The notes: generated from the letters alone by a model not told the origin. Shown: positions 1 to 9,118, counted from the first letter of the stretch. The stretch is DNA of 64,000 nt from Actinomadura citrea (GCF_013409045.1 NZ_JACCBT010000001.1:806001-870000); one strand, 5' to 3'. A program made the numbers and translations.

Positions 1-314
1 ACCAGACGAGCCTCACCACCGACCAGGCCCGCGTGGACGAGGACGGCATGATCCGGTACGTCGTCAGCGAGCGCGATCCCGGGCTCGCCAACTGGATCGA
101 GCGGACCGGGCACCGCCGCGGTTACCTGCAGTTCCGCTGGCAGCGCCTCACCCGGGACCTCACGCCCGAGGACGGGCCGAGCGTCGAGGTCGTGCCGTTC
201 GAGGATCTGCCGCGCGCCCTGCCCTTCCACGAGGGCCAGCGCGTCGGGAGAGAGGAATGGGCGGAGCGGATCGCCGCCCGCCAGACCGCCGTCGCGAAGA
301 GGATGCTCGGCTGA
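1..314 (+). CDS. DUF1214-type protein, C-terminal fragment
   Basis: The reading frame enters from the left edge and ends at TGA 312-314, so only about 103 C-terminal residues are visible. The stretch RYVVSERDPGLANWIERTGH followed by RGYLQFRW resembles the C-terminal end of DUF1214 domains (typically a DPGVPNWLDT-like turn, then a LFRW strand), which often sit behind DUF1254 in actinobacterial envelope or lipid-related proteins. The function of these domains is not established. The stop codon overlaps the ATG of the next gene (ATGA at 314), so it is probably the upstream member of an operon with the SDR and sulfotransferase. The family call rests on a short segment. Confidence 0.6.
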   Translation, partial: QTSLTTDQARVDEDGMIRYVVSERDPGLANWIERTGHRRGYLQFRWQRLTRDLTPEDGPSVEVVPFEDLPRALPFHEGQRVGREEWAERIAARQTAVAKRMLG

Positions 315-1099
315 TGGGCGCGGGACTGCTGGACGGCAAGGTCGTCGTCGTCTCCGGCGTGGGCCCGGGACTCGGCCGGGGGCTCGCGCTCCAGTGCGCC
401 AAGGCCGGGGCCGACGTCGTGCTGGCCGCGCGCAACGAGGAGCGGCTCGCCGAGGTCGCCAAGGAGGTCGAGGAGCTCGGGCGGCGGACCGCGACCGTCC
501 CGACCGACATCCGGGACGCGGCGGCCTGCGAGCGGCTCGCCGAGGCCGCGCGGGAGGCGTTCGGCCGGGTGGACGGCCTGGTCAACAACGCCTTCGCCAC
601 CCCGCCGCTGACCGATCTGACGAAGGTCGACCTCGACGCGGTGCGGGCGGGCTTCGAGACCAACGTCCTCGCCGCACTCCATCTGACCAGGCTGTTCGTC
701 CCGGTGCTGGAAGAGTCCCGCGGCTCCGTCGTCATGATCAACTCGGCGGTGCTGCGGCATTCCCGGCGGACGTTCGGCGCCTACAAGATGGCCAAGGCGG
801 CGCTGCTGGCGATGGCACAGAACCTGTCCACCGAGCTCGGGCCGCGCGGGATCCGCGTCAACACGATCGCGCCCGGCTACATCTGGGCGCCCAACCTCAA
901 GTGGTACTTCCACCACCTCGCGGAGAAGCGCGGCGTGACGGCGCAGCAGGTCTACGACGAGAACGCCGCGACGACCGACCTGCGCAAGCTGCCCGAGCCC
1001 GACGAGGTCGCCGACGCCGCCGTGTTCATGCTGTCGCCGCTGGCCCGCGCCGTCACCGGTCAGTGCCTGGACGTCAACTCCGGCGAGTGGCACCACTAG
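314..1099 (+). CDS. SDR family NAD(P)-dependent oxidoreductase
   Basis: A 261-residue classical short-chain dehydrogenase/reductase. The Rossmann glycine motif (SGVGPGLG) is near residues 13-20, followed by the NNAF segment (usual NNAG), the catalytic serine in INSAV, and the YxxxK pair in YKMAK. The C-terminus keeps the usual VTGQCLDVNSGEW strand. The ATG at 314 was chosen because it overlaps the preceding TGA, and an earlier start would extend into the upstream gene. It lies between a DUF1214-type gene and a sulfotransferase gene 13 bp downstream, an arrangement that suggests modification of a hydroxylated lipid or steroid-like substrate. The substrate is inference; the enzyme class is secure. 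Confidence 0.9.
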   Translation: MGAGLLDGKVVVVSGVGPGLGRGLALQCAKAGADVVLAARNEERLAEVAKEVEELGRRTATVPTDIRDAAACERLAEAAREAFGRVDGLVNNAFATPPLTDLTKVDLDAVRAGFETNVLAALHLTRLFVPVLEESRGSVVMINSAVLRHSRRTFGAYKMAKAALLAMAQNLSTELGPRGIRVNTIAPGYIWAPNLKWYFHHLAEKRGVTAQQVYDENAATTDLRKLPEPDEVADAAVFMLSPLARAVTGQCLDVNSGEWHH

Positions 1100-1112
1100 G
1101 AAGGGCGGACCG

Positions 1113-2270
1113 ATGACGAACGGTCGCGACAGCGTGGGGACCGTCGAGGACCTCCACGCCTCGGCCAGCAAGATCACCGGGACGGACGACTTCGGCGGCG
1201 ACGAGTACCTCGACGGACTGAAGGTGCTGCTGGAGTCGCTGGCCGGGGACGCCGGGCTCACACCGCTCGGCAACAAGGCGCAGCGCGCGCTGCTGCGCGG
1301 CGCCCTGGTGGCCCGGCAGTTCTCCGAGACGGCCTGGCGGCGGCACCCCGGACACGCGGACGTCGCCGTCGAGCGGCCGATCTTCGTGACCGGCCTGCCC
1401 CGCACCGGGACCACGGCGCTGCACCGGCTCCTCACCGCCGACCCCGCGCACCAGGGACTCGACCTGTGGCTCGCCGAGGTGCCGCAGCCGCGGCCGCCGC
1501 GCGGGACCTGGGCCGACGACCCGGTCTTCCAGGCGATCGACGCCGGATACCGGCGGCACCACGTGGAGAACCCCGAGTTCATGGGCGTCCACTACATCTC
1601 GGCGGACTCGGTCGAGGAGTGCTGGCAGCTGCTCCGCCAGAGCATGCTGTCGATCTCGTTCGAGTGCCTGGCGCACCTGCCGACCTACTCGTCCTGGCTC
1701 GCCGGGCAGGACTGGACGGACGCCTACCGCAGGCACCGGCGCAACCTCCGGCTCATCGGCCTGAACGACCCCGGCCGGCGCTGGGTGCTGAAGAACCCCA
1801 GCCACCTGTTCGCGCTGGACGCGCTGCTGGAGGTCTACCCCGACGCGCTGATCGTCCAGACGCACCGCACGCCGCGCACCGCGATGGCGTCCATGTGCAG
1901 CCTCGCCGCGCACGCCACCGCCGGATGGTCGGACGTGTTCACCGGCGCCACGATCGGCCGCGACCAGCTCGACCTGTGGAGCCGGGGCCTCGACCGGTTC
2001 CGCGCCGAACGGGAGCGGCACGACCCGGCGCGGTTCGCGGACGTCCACTACGACGACTTCGTCCGCGACCCGATCGGCACGGTCGAGTCCGTCTACGCGC
2101 AGTTCGGGCTGCCGCTGACGGACGACGCCCGCGCCGCCATGACGAGGCTCCACGGCGAGAGCTCCACCGGCGCCGCGAAACCCGCCCACCGGTACTCGCT
2201 CGCGGATTTCGGCCTCACCCCGGAGCAGGTCGACGAGCGCTTCGCCGACTACGCCGCCGGACTCCGGTGA
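1113..2270 (+). CDS. Sulfotransferase family protein
   Basis: A 385-residue protein with the PAPS 5'-phosphosulfate loop PIFVTGLPRTGTTALHRL near residues 89-106. The downstream segment WVLKNPSHLFALDALLEVYP and the QTHRTP strand match the core of the PF13469-type sulfotransferase family common in mycobacteria and other actinomycetes. These enzymes transfer sulfate from PAPS to hydroxyl or amine acceptors; the acceptor here is unknown. The ATG at 1113 has a GGAAGGG site just upstream and follows the SDR stop by 13 bp, so co-transcription with the two preceding genes is likely. No signal peptide is visible, consistent with a cytosolic enzyme. Confidence 0.88.
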   Translation: MTNGRDSVGTVEDLHASASKITGTDDFGGDEYLDGLKVLLESLAGDAGLTPLGNKAQRALLRGALVARQFSETAWRRHPGHADVAVERPIFVTGLPRTGTTALHRLLTADPAHQGLDLWLAEVPQPRPPRGTWADDPVFQAIDAGYRRHHVENPEFMGVHYISADSVEECWQLLRQSMLSISFECLAHLPTYSSWLAGQDWTDAYRRHRRNLRLIGLNDPGRRWVLKNPSHLFALDALLEVYPDALIVQTHRTPRTAMASMCSLAAHATAGWSDVFTGATIGRDQLDLWSRGLDRFRAERERHDPARFADVHYDDFVRDPIGTVESVYAQFGLPLTDDARAAMTRLHGESSTGAAKPAHRYSLADFGLTPEQVDERFADYAAGLR

Positions 2271-2307
2271 GCCGCGAACCCGCCTGACGGCGCGGCGTCT
2301 CCGCGTC

Positions 2308-3729
2308 TCAGCGGGTCGGCTCGGGGGCGCGCCGCGGGACCGGCGGCGCCGGGGACGTCCGGGCCGCCCGGTCCGGTCCGGGCATGAACAGGCCGGCGAG
2401 AGCACCGGCCAGCGACAGCGCGCCCGTGAGGGTGAGGGCGGGTCCGAAGCCGTCGGAGAAGGTCTCCGCGGTCCCGTAGCCGCCCTTGGCGGTGAACAGC
2501 GCGGCGGCGACCGCGACGCCGAGCACCGCGGCGAGCTGCCGCAGGGCGTTGAAGACGCCGGACGCCTTGCCGATCTCCCGCGCCGCGACGGAGTTGATGA
2601 CCGCGGTCTGCGCGGCGGGCATCGCCATGCTGATCCCGGCCCCCGCGACGATCATGGGCGCGATCAGCTCCGGATAGGCGGTCGAAGGCCCGGCGGTGAG
2701 GCCGATCCATCCCAGCCCGATGCCCTGCAGGGCCAGTCCGGTGGCGGTGAGGGGACGGGCCCCGACCCGGTTCACGAGCGCCCCCGCGGCGGGCGCCACC
2801 ACGGTCACGGTCGCCGTCCACGGAACGAGCTGGAGCCCGGCGGTCATCGGCCCGGCCCCGAGCACCGTCTGGAGGAACTGGGCCATGAAGAACAGCGAAC
2901 CGTACAGCGCCGCGTACATGAGGAGCCCGGCGGCGTTGCCCGCGGAGAAACCGCGCGAGCGCAGCAGCCGCATCGGCACCATCGGCTCCCGGACGCGCAG
3001 CTCCCACGCGACGAAGGCCGCCAGCAGCAGGGCCCCGGCCGCCAGCGCGGCGTCCACCTCGAAGGCGTCCCAGCCGGAGCCGTCGGCGCGGATGAGGCCC
3101 CAGACCAGCCCGAGCGCGCCGCCCGTCACCAGCAGGACGCCGCCGAGGTCGAAGGAGGCGCCGCCGCCCCGGCTCTCCGGGACGTACCGGAGCACCAGCG
3201 GGACGACCACCAGCCCGATCGGCACGTTGAGCCAGAAGATCCACTGCCAGGCCAGCCCCTCGGTGACGACTCCGCCGACCACCGGCCCGGCCACCACCGC
3301 CAGGCCGGTGACCCCGGCGAAGACGCCGAGGGCCCGGGCGCGCCGCTCGGGCGGGAACCCGGCGCTCAGCAGCGCCATCGCCAGCGGCATCACCAGCGCG
3401 GACCCGCACCCCTGGACGGCGCGGGCGGCGATCAGCCAGCCGATGCCGGGCGCCGCCGCGCAGGCCGCCGAGGCGGCCGTGAACAGGCCGAGCCCGCTCA
3501 CGAACATCCGCCGGCGCCCGAAACGGTCGCCCAGCGCGGCGCCGGTCATCAGCAGGACGGCGAAACTGAGGCCGTAGGCGTTCACGGTCCATTCGAGCTG
3601 TTCCATGGTGGCGGACAGGTCCAGCCGGATCCTGGCCAGCGCGGTCGTCACCACCGTCGCGTCCAGCGCCACCATCAGCGACGCCGTCGCGGTCAGGCCG
3701 AGCAGCCTGCCGCTTGTCCTCTGCGCCAT
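2308..3729 (-). CDS. MFS transporter, DHA2 (EmrB/QacA) family
   Basis: A 473-residue membrane protein with about 14 predicted helices, which is the DHA2 topology. The first helix ends in ALDATVVTTALARI, equivalent to the LDxTIVNVALP motif of drug:H+ antiporters. The loop GAALGDRFGRRRMFVSG is motif A, and GLAVVAGPVVGGVVTEG is a motif C-like antiporter signature. The ATG at 3729 was chosen over an upstream one at 3777 because a GGAGGG site precedes it. It is divergent from the ECF sigma gene, sharing a 133-bp gap, so the two could be co-regulated. Likely exports hydrophobic drugs or metabolites; the substrate is unknown. Confidence 0.9.
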   Translation of the reverse strand: MAQRTSGRLLGLTATASLMVALDATVVTTALARIRLDLSATMEQLEWTVNAYGLSFAVLLMTGAALGDRFGRRRMFVSGLGLFTAASAACAAAPGIGWLIAARAVQGCGSALVMPLAMALLSAGFPPERRARALGVFAGVTGLAVVAGPVVGGVVTEGLAWQWIFWLNVPIGLVVVPLVLRYVPESRGGGASFDLGGVLLVTGGALGLVWGLIRADGSGWDAFEVDAALAAGALLLAAFVAWELRVREPMVPMRLLRSRGFSAGNAAGLLMYAALYGSLFFMAQFLQTVLGAGPMTAGLQLVPWTATVTVVAPAAGALVNRVGARPLTATGLALQGIGLGWIGLTAGPSTAYPELIAPMIVAGAGISMAMPAAQTAVINSVAAREIGKASGVFNALRQLAAVLGVAVAAALFTAKGGYGTAETFSDGFGPALTLTGALSLAGALAGLFMPGPDRAARTSPAPPVPRRAPEPTR

Positions 3730-3862
3730 GCGCGTTCCCTCCAGGTAGTCAGGCGAGGCTCGCCATCGCCTGTACAAACCGGCCGCGCGGGCGATGTTCA
3801 GCGGGCGGAAGCCGACGAATCCGGCCCTGGCCTCCGGTCAGTACATGGGGAGGTGCGTCCTG

Positions 3863-4846
3863 ATGAAGACCGATGAGAGAGATGCCGGGCCCGAGGAGTT
3901 CGGGCGGATGACGGATCCGTTCCGGCGGGAGCTGCTGGCCTACTGCTACCGGATGCTCGGTTCCGTCCACGACGCCGAGGACCTGGTCCAGGAGGTGTAC
4001 CTGCGCGCGTGGCGGTCGTATGCGACCTTCGACGGCCGGGCGTCGCTGCGCACGTGGCTGTACCGGATCGCGACGAACGCCTGCCTGAACGCCCTGGAGC
4101 ACAGCAGCCGGCGGGTGCTGCCGTCCGGTCTCGCGTCGCCGACCGACGACGTGCCGCCGCCCGGGTCGCGAGTCCCGGAGGTGCCCTGGCTGGGGCCCCT
4201 GCCCGACCGCCTCGTCGGCGGCGTCCCGGAGGATCCGGCGACGGTCGTCGCCGAGCGGGCCGGGCTGCGGCTGGCGTTGATCGCGGCGTTGCAGTACCTG
4301 CCGGCCAGGCAGCGGGCCGTGCTGGTCCTGCGGGACGTGCTGGGATGGCCCGCCGCGGAGGTCGCCGGAATGCTCGGGATGACCGGTGCGGGGGTCAACA
4401 GCACGCTGCTGCGCGCCCGGTCCCGCCTGGAGCGGCTCGTCCCCGCCAGCGACGAGATCACCGAGCCGGACGAGCCGGGGCGCCGCGAACTGCTCGACCG
4501 GTTCGCCAGGGCCTTCGAGACGGTCGACATCCCCGCGCTCACCCGGCTCCTCACCGAGCAGGCGGCCTGGGAGATGCCGCCCGTTCCGCACTGGTTCAGC
4601 GGCCGGGAGGCCATCGGCCGGCTGCTCGCCGCCCGGCTGCCCTCCGGCCGCGATCCCAACCTGCTCGTCCCCGTCCATGCGAACGGCCAGCCCGCCTTCG
4701 GCGCGTACCTGCGCGGCGACGACGGCGTTCTGCGCGCGCATTCCATCATGGTCATCACTCCCACCCATTCCGGAATCGCGCACATTTCGAGTTTTATGGA
4801 CCCGTCCCTTTTCGATGACTTCGACCTTCCGCGGGTCCACGTGTGA
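3863..4846 (+). CDS. ECF RNA polymerase sigma factor with SnoaL-like C-terminal domain (SigG-like)
   Basis: A 327-residue sigma factor. Region 2 runs around residues 13-85 (FRRELLAYCYRMLGSVHDAE, then LVQEVYLRAW and LRTWLYRIATNACLNAL). Region 4 follows around 145-195 (LQYLPARQRAVLVLRDVLGW, with an AAEVAGMLG turn-helix). An additional ~120 residues resemble the SnoaL-like extension of SigG/TIGR02960-type ECF factors, in which the extension replaces a classical anti-sigma factor as modulator. The ATG at 3863 follows GGGGAGG by about nine bases; an upstream in-frame ATG at 3794 lacks a site. No anti-sigma gene is adjacent. A strong hairpin follows the stop. Confidence 0.88.
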   Translation: MKTDERDAGPEEFGRMTDPFRRELLAYCYRMLGSVHDAEDLVQEVYLRAWRSYATFDGRASLRTWLYRIATNACLNALEHSSRRVLPSGLASPTDDVPPPGSRVPEVPWLGPLPDRLVGGVPEDPATVVAERAGLRLALIAALQYLPARQRAVLVLRDVLGWPAAEVAGMLGMTGAGVNSTLLRARSRLERLVPASDEITEPDEPGRRELLDRFARAFETVDIPALTRLLTEQAAWEMPPVPHWFSGREAIGRLLAARLPSGRDPNLLVPVHANGQPAFGAYLRGDDGVLRAHSIMVITPTHSGIAHISSFMDPSLFDDFDLPRVHV

Positions 4847-4856
4847 TCGTGCTCGC

Positions 4857-4899
4857 CCCGTCCGCCGCGTCCCCGCTTTTACGGAACGCGGCGGACGGG
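4857..4899 (+). terminator. Hairpin terminator after the sigma factor gene
   Basis: A perfect 14-bp inverted repeat (CCCGTCCGCCGCGT, with its complement at 4886-4899) encloses a 15-base loop that contains a T-run. It begins 11 bases after the sigma factor stop and 47 bases before the methyltransferase start. There is no T-tail, as is usual for actinomycete terminators. Confidence 0.65.
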
Positions 4900-4945
4900 T
4901 AGGTCACGGGGCATCACCGCAGGTGCTCTTTGGGGGACGAGCCCG

Positions 4946-5722
4946 ATGACGAAAGCACTGCCGCCCACCAGCCGGAATCGCGCGAGCCTGGCCTACCGGC
5001 TTCGCTATGCCGCGCAGAACCCGGAAAAGATCGGCACATATCTGTCACGAGTGGCACGAGATCTGAAATTCCGGGTCTCCAGCCGTGACCACGTCGCCTA
5101 CTACCGGGCCGTCATGAAGGCGGACGCGGCCAGGAGCCCGGAGGCCGCCGTCGGCAGCCCGACCCGCGAACGCTGGCTCGCCCTCGGCCAGATGCAGTTC
5201 GACTACCTGCTCAGGCACGGTCTCAAGCCGGACGACCGCCTCCTGGAGATCGGCTGCGGCAACCTGCGCGCCGGCTGGCGGTTCATCGACCACCTCGACG
5301 CCGGCAACTACTACGGCATCGACATCTCGCCCGACATCCTGCTCGCCGCGCAGCACACCCTCGTCCGCAACGACCTCCGCGAGAAACTGCCGCACCTGAC
5401 GCTGGTCGGTGACCTGAAACTGCGCTTCCTTCCGGCGGAGCACTTCACGGTCGTGCACGCGCACAGCGTTTTCAGCCACTCGCCGCTGGAGGTCATCGAC
5501 GAGTGCCTCGCGAATGTGGGGCGCGTCATGGCCCCCGGCGGATTCTTCGACTTCACCTTCGACCGCACCGACGGAACCGAGCACCACGTGCTGCGCGAGG
5601 ACTTCTACTACCGCACCGAGACCCTGACGTCCCTGGCCGAAAGCCACGGCTTCACCGCCCGTTTCATGGACGACTGGGAAGAGCTCCCGCACGGCCAATC
5701 CAAGATCCGCGTCACCCGGTGA
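4946..5722 (+). CDS. Class I SAM-dependent methyltransferase
   Basis: A 258-residue protein with methyltransferase motif I (LLEIGCGNLRAG, residues 99-110), an acidic residue closing the second strand (YYGIDIS), and the motif IV/post-IV region HAHSVFSHSP followed by MAPGGFFDFTFDRT. The basic N-terminal ~45 residues precede the fold and have no evident signal peptide. GGGGGACGA lies upstream of the ATG. It stands alone between a terminator and the lipoprotein gene, so context gives no hint of substrate. The fold is secure; a small-molecule substrate is inference. Confidence 0.82.
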   Translation: MTKALPPTSRNRASLAYRLRYAAQNPEKIGTYLSRVARDLKFRVSSRDHVAYYRAVMKADAARSPEAAVGSPTRERWLALGQMQFDYLLRHGLKPDDRLLEIGCGNLRAGWRFIDHLDAGNYYGIDISPDILLAAQHTLVRNDLREKLPHLTLVGDLKLRFLPAEHFTVVHAHSVFSHSPLEVIDECLANVGRVMAPGGFFDFTFDRTDGTEHHVLREDFYYRTETLTSLAESHGFTARFMDDWEELPHGQSKIRVTR

Positions 5723-5846
5723 GGAGGCCGGGGAGCCGCGGCGCCGCTCGTGCGGAGGTTCCCGCGGCTTTACGTCCGCGAGGGTTTGGTCCGCTCCGCC
5801 CTGCGGGATCTTCGGCAGGTCGGGGTGACGTCAGATCGGGGAGACG

Positions 5847-6398
5847 ATGAACTTCGCTCGGACCGCACGCGCCGCGCTCGTCACGGCCGCGCCGGTACTG
5901 CTGGCGAGCGCGCTCCTGGCCGGTTGCGGCGACGATCCCACGGAGACCGACGTGTCGCCCGCGGCCGGGGTGGCCGGGCAGATCGGGCAGGTCGCCATCC
6001 GCAACCTCTTCGTCCTCGGCGGCGAGGAAGGGCGGACGATCGCGCAGGGCGGGTCGGCGCCCGTCTACCTCACCATGGTCAACTCGCCCAGCGAGGTCGA
6101 GAGCTTCAACGCCTCCGGGAGCCCGGCCCCCCGGCCCGGGGCCGACACGCTGACGTCGGTCTCCTCGCCCCAGGCCGCGTCCGCCGAGATCGTCGGCGGG
6201 ACCATCGCCCTCCCGGCCGGCCGGGACGTCCAGGTCGGGCCGGCGCCAAAGATCATCTTGCGCGGGCTCAGGAAGCCGCTGCAGTCCGGCGAGCTCGTTC
6301 CGCTCACCCTGCGTTTCCAGCATGCGGGCAGCGGGTCCCTGAACGCCCCGGTCCAGGCCCGCCAGGGCGACCTGCAGAGCTACTCCCCGGCGCCCTGA
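5847..6398 (+). CDS. Lipoprotein with PCu(A)C-like fold but no copper ligands
   Basis: A 183-residue exported lipoprotein. Residues 1-27 form a signal peptide ending in the lipobox LLAGC, so it is probably anchored on the outer face of the membrane. The body follows the order of PCu(A)C/DUF461 copper chaperones: a Y-L-T-M-V-N strand, then ASAEIVGGTIALPAGRDVQV, then PKIILRGLRKPLQSGELVPL and TLRF. The ligand set of the family, H-M-x10-M-x21-H-x-M, is absent: AEIVGGTI replaces the usual AEIHGM-type segment and PKIIL replaces the HIML-type one. A redox or Cu(I) delivery role is therefore doubtful. No copper gene is nearby. The alternative is an unrelated beta-sandwich lipoprotein. Confidence 0.65.
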   Translation: MNFARTARAALVTAAPVLLASALLAGCGDDPTETDVSPAAGVAGQIGQVAIRNLFVLGGEEGRTIAQGGSAPVYLTMVNSPSEVESFNASGSPAPRPGADTLTSVSSPQAASAEIVGGTIALPAGRDVQVGPAPKIILRGLRKPLQSGELVPLTLRFQHAGSGSLNAPVQARQGDLQSYSPAP

Positions 6399-6462
6399 CG
6401 CCGTGACCCGTCCGACACCCCGCGACCTGCATCATCCGGGCGCGGGAGGGAAGGCAGAAGCG

Positions 6463-7416
6463 GTGTGGGATCCCCCCAGGCCTCCGTCGCCGTGCCATGC
6501 CCCCCGGAGGCCCCGCACGGCCGATCTGAGGACCATGATTCTCTTCACCAACGCCAAGGCCGGAACGCACGACGCCCAGACCTTGGACCGGGTCGCCGCG
6601 CTGATCCGGGACGCCGGGCAGGAGGTCACCGTCTGCCCGTGCGTCGCGCCCGACGACCTCGACGAGGCGCTGGACCAGGACCGCAAGGCGGTCGTCGTGG
6701 CCGCCGGCGGGGACGGTTCCATCAACCGCCTGGTCCGCACCCTGCACCGGCGCGGCGAGCTCGACCGGACGGTCGGGCTGCTGCCGATGGGCACCGGAAA
6801 CGACCTCGCCCGCAACCTCGGCATCCCGCTCGACCCCGACGAGGCCGTCCGCCTCCTGCTGGACGGCGGGCACCGCGAGCTGGACATGATCGTCGACGAG
6901 GACGACCGCGTCACGCTGAACGCCGTGCACGTGGGCATCGGCGCATCGGCGGCGGAGAGCGCGACACGGTTCAAGAGGAGGCTCAAGGTCGCGGCGTTCC
7001 CGCTGGGCGCGATCATCGCGGGCCTGCGCCACTCCGGGTGGCGGCAGCGGGTCGAGGCGGACGGTGAACTCGTCGCCGAGGGCAAGTTCCTGATGGTCGC
7101 GCTCAGCAACGCGCCCGGCATCGCCGGCGGCTCCGCCCAGCTGGCCACGGACGCGCATCCCGGGGACGGGAAGCTGGAACTGGTCGTCTCCGCCGCCACC
7201 GGACCCGTCGCGCGCATCGCCTACGCCCTGCACCTGCGCGACGGCAGCCACCGCTACCGGGACGACGTCCTGCACACCACGGCCCGCAAGGTCAGGATCA
7301 GCGGACAGGAGTTCCGGAGCAACAGCGACGGCGAGGTGTCCGGCCCCTACACCAGCCGTACCTGGACCCTGCACCCCCGTGCCTGGCGGCTGATCGCCCC
7401 GGCCAAGCCCGCCTGA
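6463..7416 (+). CDS. Diacylglycerol/lipid kinase family protein (YegS/DgkB-like)
   Basis: A DAGK catalytic-domain protein. ILFTNAKAGT opens the fold, VVVAAGGDGSINRLV carries the GGDG nucleotide-binding motif, and GLLPMGTGNDLARNLGIP is the second glycine-rich signature. The C-terminal half is the usual beta-sandwich with the D-A-H-P-G-D-G-K-L-E-L strand (residues in TDAHPGDGKLELVV). These kinases phosphorylate diacylglycerol or related lipids at the membrane inner face. The GTG at 6463 was chosen because GGGAGGGAAGG precedes it by about eight bases, giving 317 residues; the ATG at 6535, just before the conserved fold, is the alternative and has only a poor site. Confidence 0.85.
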   Translation: MWDPPRPPSPCHAPRRPRTADLRTMILFTNAKAGTHDAQTLDRVAALIRDAGQEVTVCPCVAPDDLDEALDQDRKAVVVAAGGDGSINRLVRTLHRRGELDRTVGLLPMGTGNDLARNLGIPLDPDEAVRLLLDGGHRELDMIVDEDDRVTLNAVHVGIGASAAESATRFKRRLKVAAFPLGAIIAGLRHSGWRQRVEADGELVAEGKFLMVALSNAPGIAGGSAQLATDAHPGDGKLELVVSAATGPVARIAYALHLRDGSHRYRDDVLHTTARKVRISGQEFRSNSDGEVSGPYTSRTWTLHPRAWRLIAPAKPA

Positions 7417-7448
7417 GGGAGGTGCCGCCGGAACCGCCGCCGGAACGG

Positions 7449-8297
7449 TCAGGCGGTGGTCTCCTGGCGCGTCCGGACGGGGACGAGGGGGTGCAGCTCG
7501 TGCGTGCCGGGCCGCACGATCGCGTACGAGCTCTCCGGCACCTCCCTCCACGCGCCCTCAAGATGGTGGATCGGCTCGGACACGACGAACCGCGCGTCCG
7601 TCCCGAGCCCCTGGAGGACGTCGAGCCCTGGATAGAGCCCGCGCAGCTGGGCGATGTCGGTGGAGTAGAAGAGCGACCTCGTGCGTCCCAGACTGGAGTA
7701 GCGGAACACCCAGATCGACTCACCCTCGCTCGTGGCCACCGTCATCTGCAGCGGATCGGGCACTCCGCGGCGCCGCCCGAGGTCCTCGACGAGGCCGATG
7801 GTGCGGGCGACGGCGCCCGGCGGATCCTCCATCAGGCCGAAGGTGAGCGCCAGGTAGAACAGGGCCTCGGAGTCGGTCGTGCCCTCGATCTCGGGGTAGA
7901 GCGACGGGTCGACCGCGAGCATGACGTCCCGCTTCAGCCTGGGGTAGTCCGCGATGGCCCCGTTGTGCATCCACAGCCACCGCCCGTGCCGGAACGGATG
8001 GCAGTTGCTGCGCTGCACCGAGGCGCCGGTCGAGGCCCTGACGTGCGCGAACAGCATCCGGGTGCGGATCTCCCGGCTGATCTCGCGCAGGTTCGGGTCG
8101 TTCCAGGCGGGAAGGACGCTCTTGTACACGCCCGGGAGCCGGCTCTCCCCGAACCAGCCGATGCCGAAGCCGTCCCCGTTCGTGGTCTCCTCTCCCAGCC
8201 GGGAGCGCAGGCTCTGGTTGATCAGGGAATGGGCCGGCCGGAAGAGCAGGGCCTCCGCCAGGGCGGGATCCCCGGAGTAGGCCATCCACCTGCACAT
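7449..8297 (-). CDS. Class II glutamine amidotransferase (YafJ/EgtC-like)
   Basis: A 282-residue Ntn-type amidotransferase. The start was set at ATG 8297 so that Met removal exposes the catalytic Cys2 (MCRWMAYSG); the GTG two codons earlier would bury it, and GAGG lies nine bases upstream of the ATG. NGDGFGIGWFG, MLFAHVRAST and the HNGAI loop are the conserved substrate-binding segments, and NCHPFRHGRWLWMHNG is typical of this subfamily. EgtC homologues hydrolyse a gamma-glutamyl amide in ergothioneine synthesis, but no other egt gene is nearby, so the physiological substrate is open. It converges on the lipid kinase gene. Confidence 0.88.
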   Translation of the reverse strand: MCRWMAYSGDPALAEALLFRPAHSLINQSLRSRLGEETTNGDGFGIGWFGESRLPGVYKSVLPAWNDPNLREISREIRTRMLFAHVRASTGASVQRSNCHPFRHGRWLWMHNGAIADYPRLKRDVMLAVDPSLYPEIEGTTDSEALFYLALTFGLMEDPPGAVARTIGLVEDLGRRRGVPDPLQMTVATSEGESIWVFRYSSLGRTRSLFYSTDIAQLRGLYPGLDVLQGLGTDARFVVSEPIHHLEGAWREVPESSYAIVRPGTHELHPLVPVRTRQETTA

Positions 8298-8528
8298 CGC
8301 CACCCACCTCGCATCGACTCGCCCCCGCGACGACCGGGAGCCCGCCCCCGCGATTCGGCCAGGACCGAACTCCCCTTTTGTTCCTCCCTACCCGATGAGG
8401 CCCGCCGCCACCAGCACGGGACGACTCCGCGGGCCCGCGCCGCCCGGGGGAGGGCCGGACGCGCCGCACCGCGGGCACGTGCTGCCGGTGTGCCCGCTGT
8501 GCGGCGCGGTCAGGAGAGTGGCGAACGG

Positions 8529-9086
8529 TCAGAAGACGAAGCAGTCCACGTACCGGGTCTCCCGGCTGAGCGCCGCGGGCACCAGGCCGCCCGCGTTGCG
8601 GGTGACCTGGGCCGCCTCGGTCGAGTGCGGGGTGGTGCTCTGGCAGGACGTCGGCGAGCTGTGGCCGGACATCAGGTAGTCACAGCGTCCGTTGCGGTTG
8701 TCGGGCAGGCCGAGGGCGTGCCCGAGCTCGTGCGCGGCGATCCTCGGCGGGTAGAAGCCGTCGTTGACCGCCTCGCGTCCCATGTAGATGGTGGCGCGGC
8801 CGAAACCGTTCATGTAGGTGCGGGGCCAGCCGTTGTCGGCGTACACCTTGACGGTGGCCTGCGCACCGGTCGCGGCCCTGAGCTGGATCGCGGGCACGGC
8901 CGCGTTCCAGGCGGCGGCGCCCTGGTCGACGGCCGCCCTGAACTCCTGTGCGGCACTGGCGTCGTAGTAGATCGTGCGGACCGCGGCCGGGGCCGCGGCC
9001 GACGCCGGCTCGACGACCAGCGCGGGCACCAGGAAGGACAACCCGAGCGTGACGGCCAGCGCCGCCATGATCTTGCGAAGTGACAT
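8529..9086 (-). CDS. Secreted snapalysin-family zinc metalloprotease
   Basis: A 185-residue pre-protein with a signal peptide (residues 1 to about 31, cut near ASA-AAP). The zinc motif HELGHALGLPD (His119, His123, Asp129) has the HExxHxxGxxD form diagnostic of snapalysin (M7), in which Asp is the third zinc ligand. Upstream strands (TIYYDAS and the ATIYMGR segment) fit the small M7 catalytic domain. Two Cys pairs are possible in the C-terminal part. The ATG at 9086 has AGGAG before it. The propeptide appears very short. It lies 32 bp downstream of the S1 protease gene on the same strand, suggesting a secreted protease operon. Confidence 0.88.
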   Translation of the reverse strand: MSLRKIMAALAVTLGLSFLVPALVVEPASAAAPAAVRTIYYDASAAQEFRAAVDQGAAAWNAAVPAIQLRAATGAQATVKVYADNGWPRTYMNGFGRATIYMGREAVNDGFYPPRIAAHELGHALGLPDNRNGRCDYLMSGHSSPTSCQSTTPHSTEAAQVTRNAGGLVPAALSRETRYVDCFVF

Positions 9087-9118
9087 GGGGGAACTCCTAC
9101 GGGGTGGGGGACCGGGGG

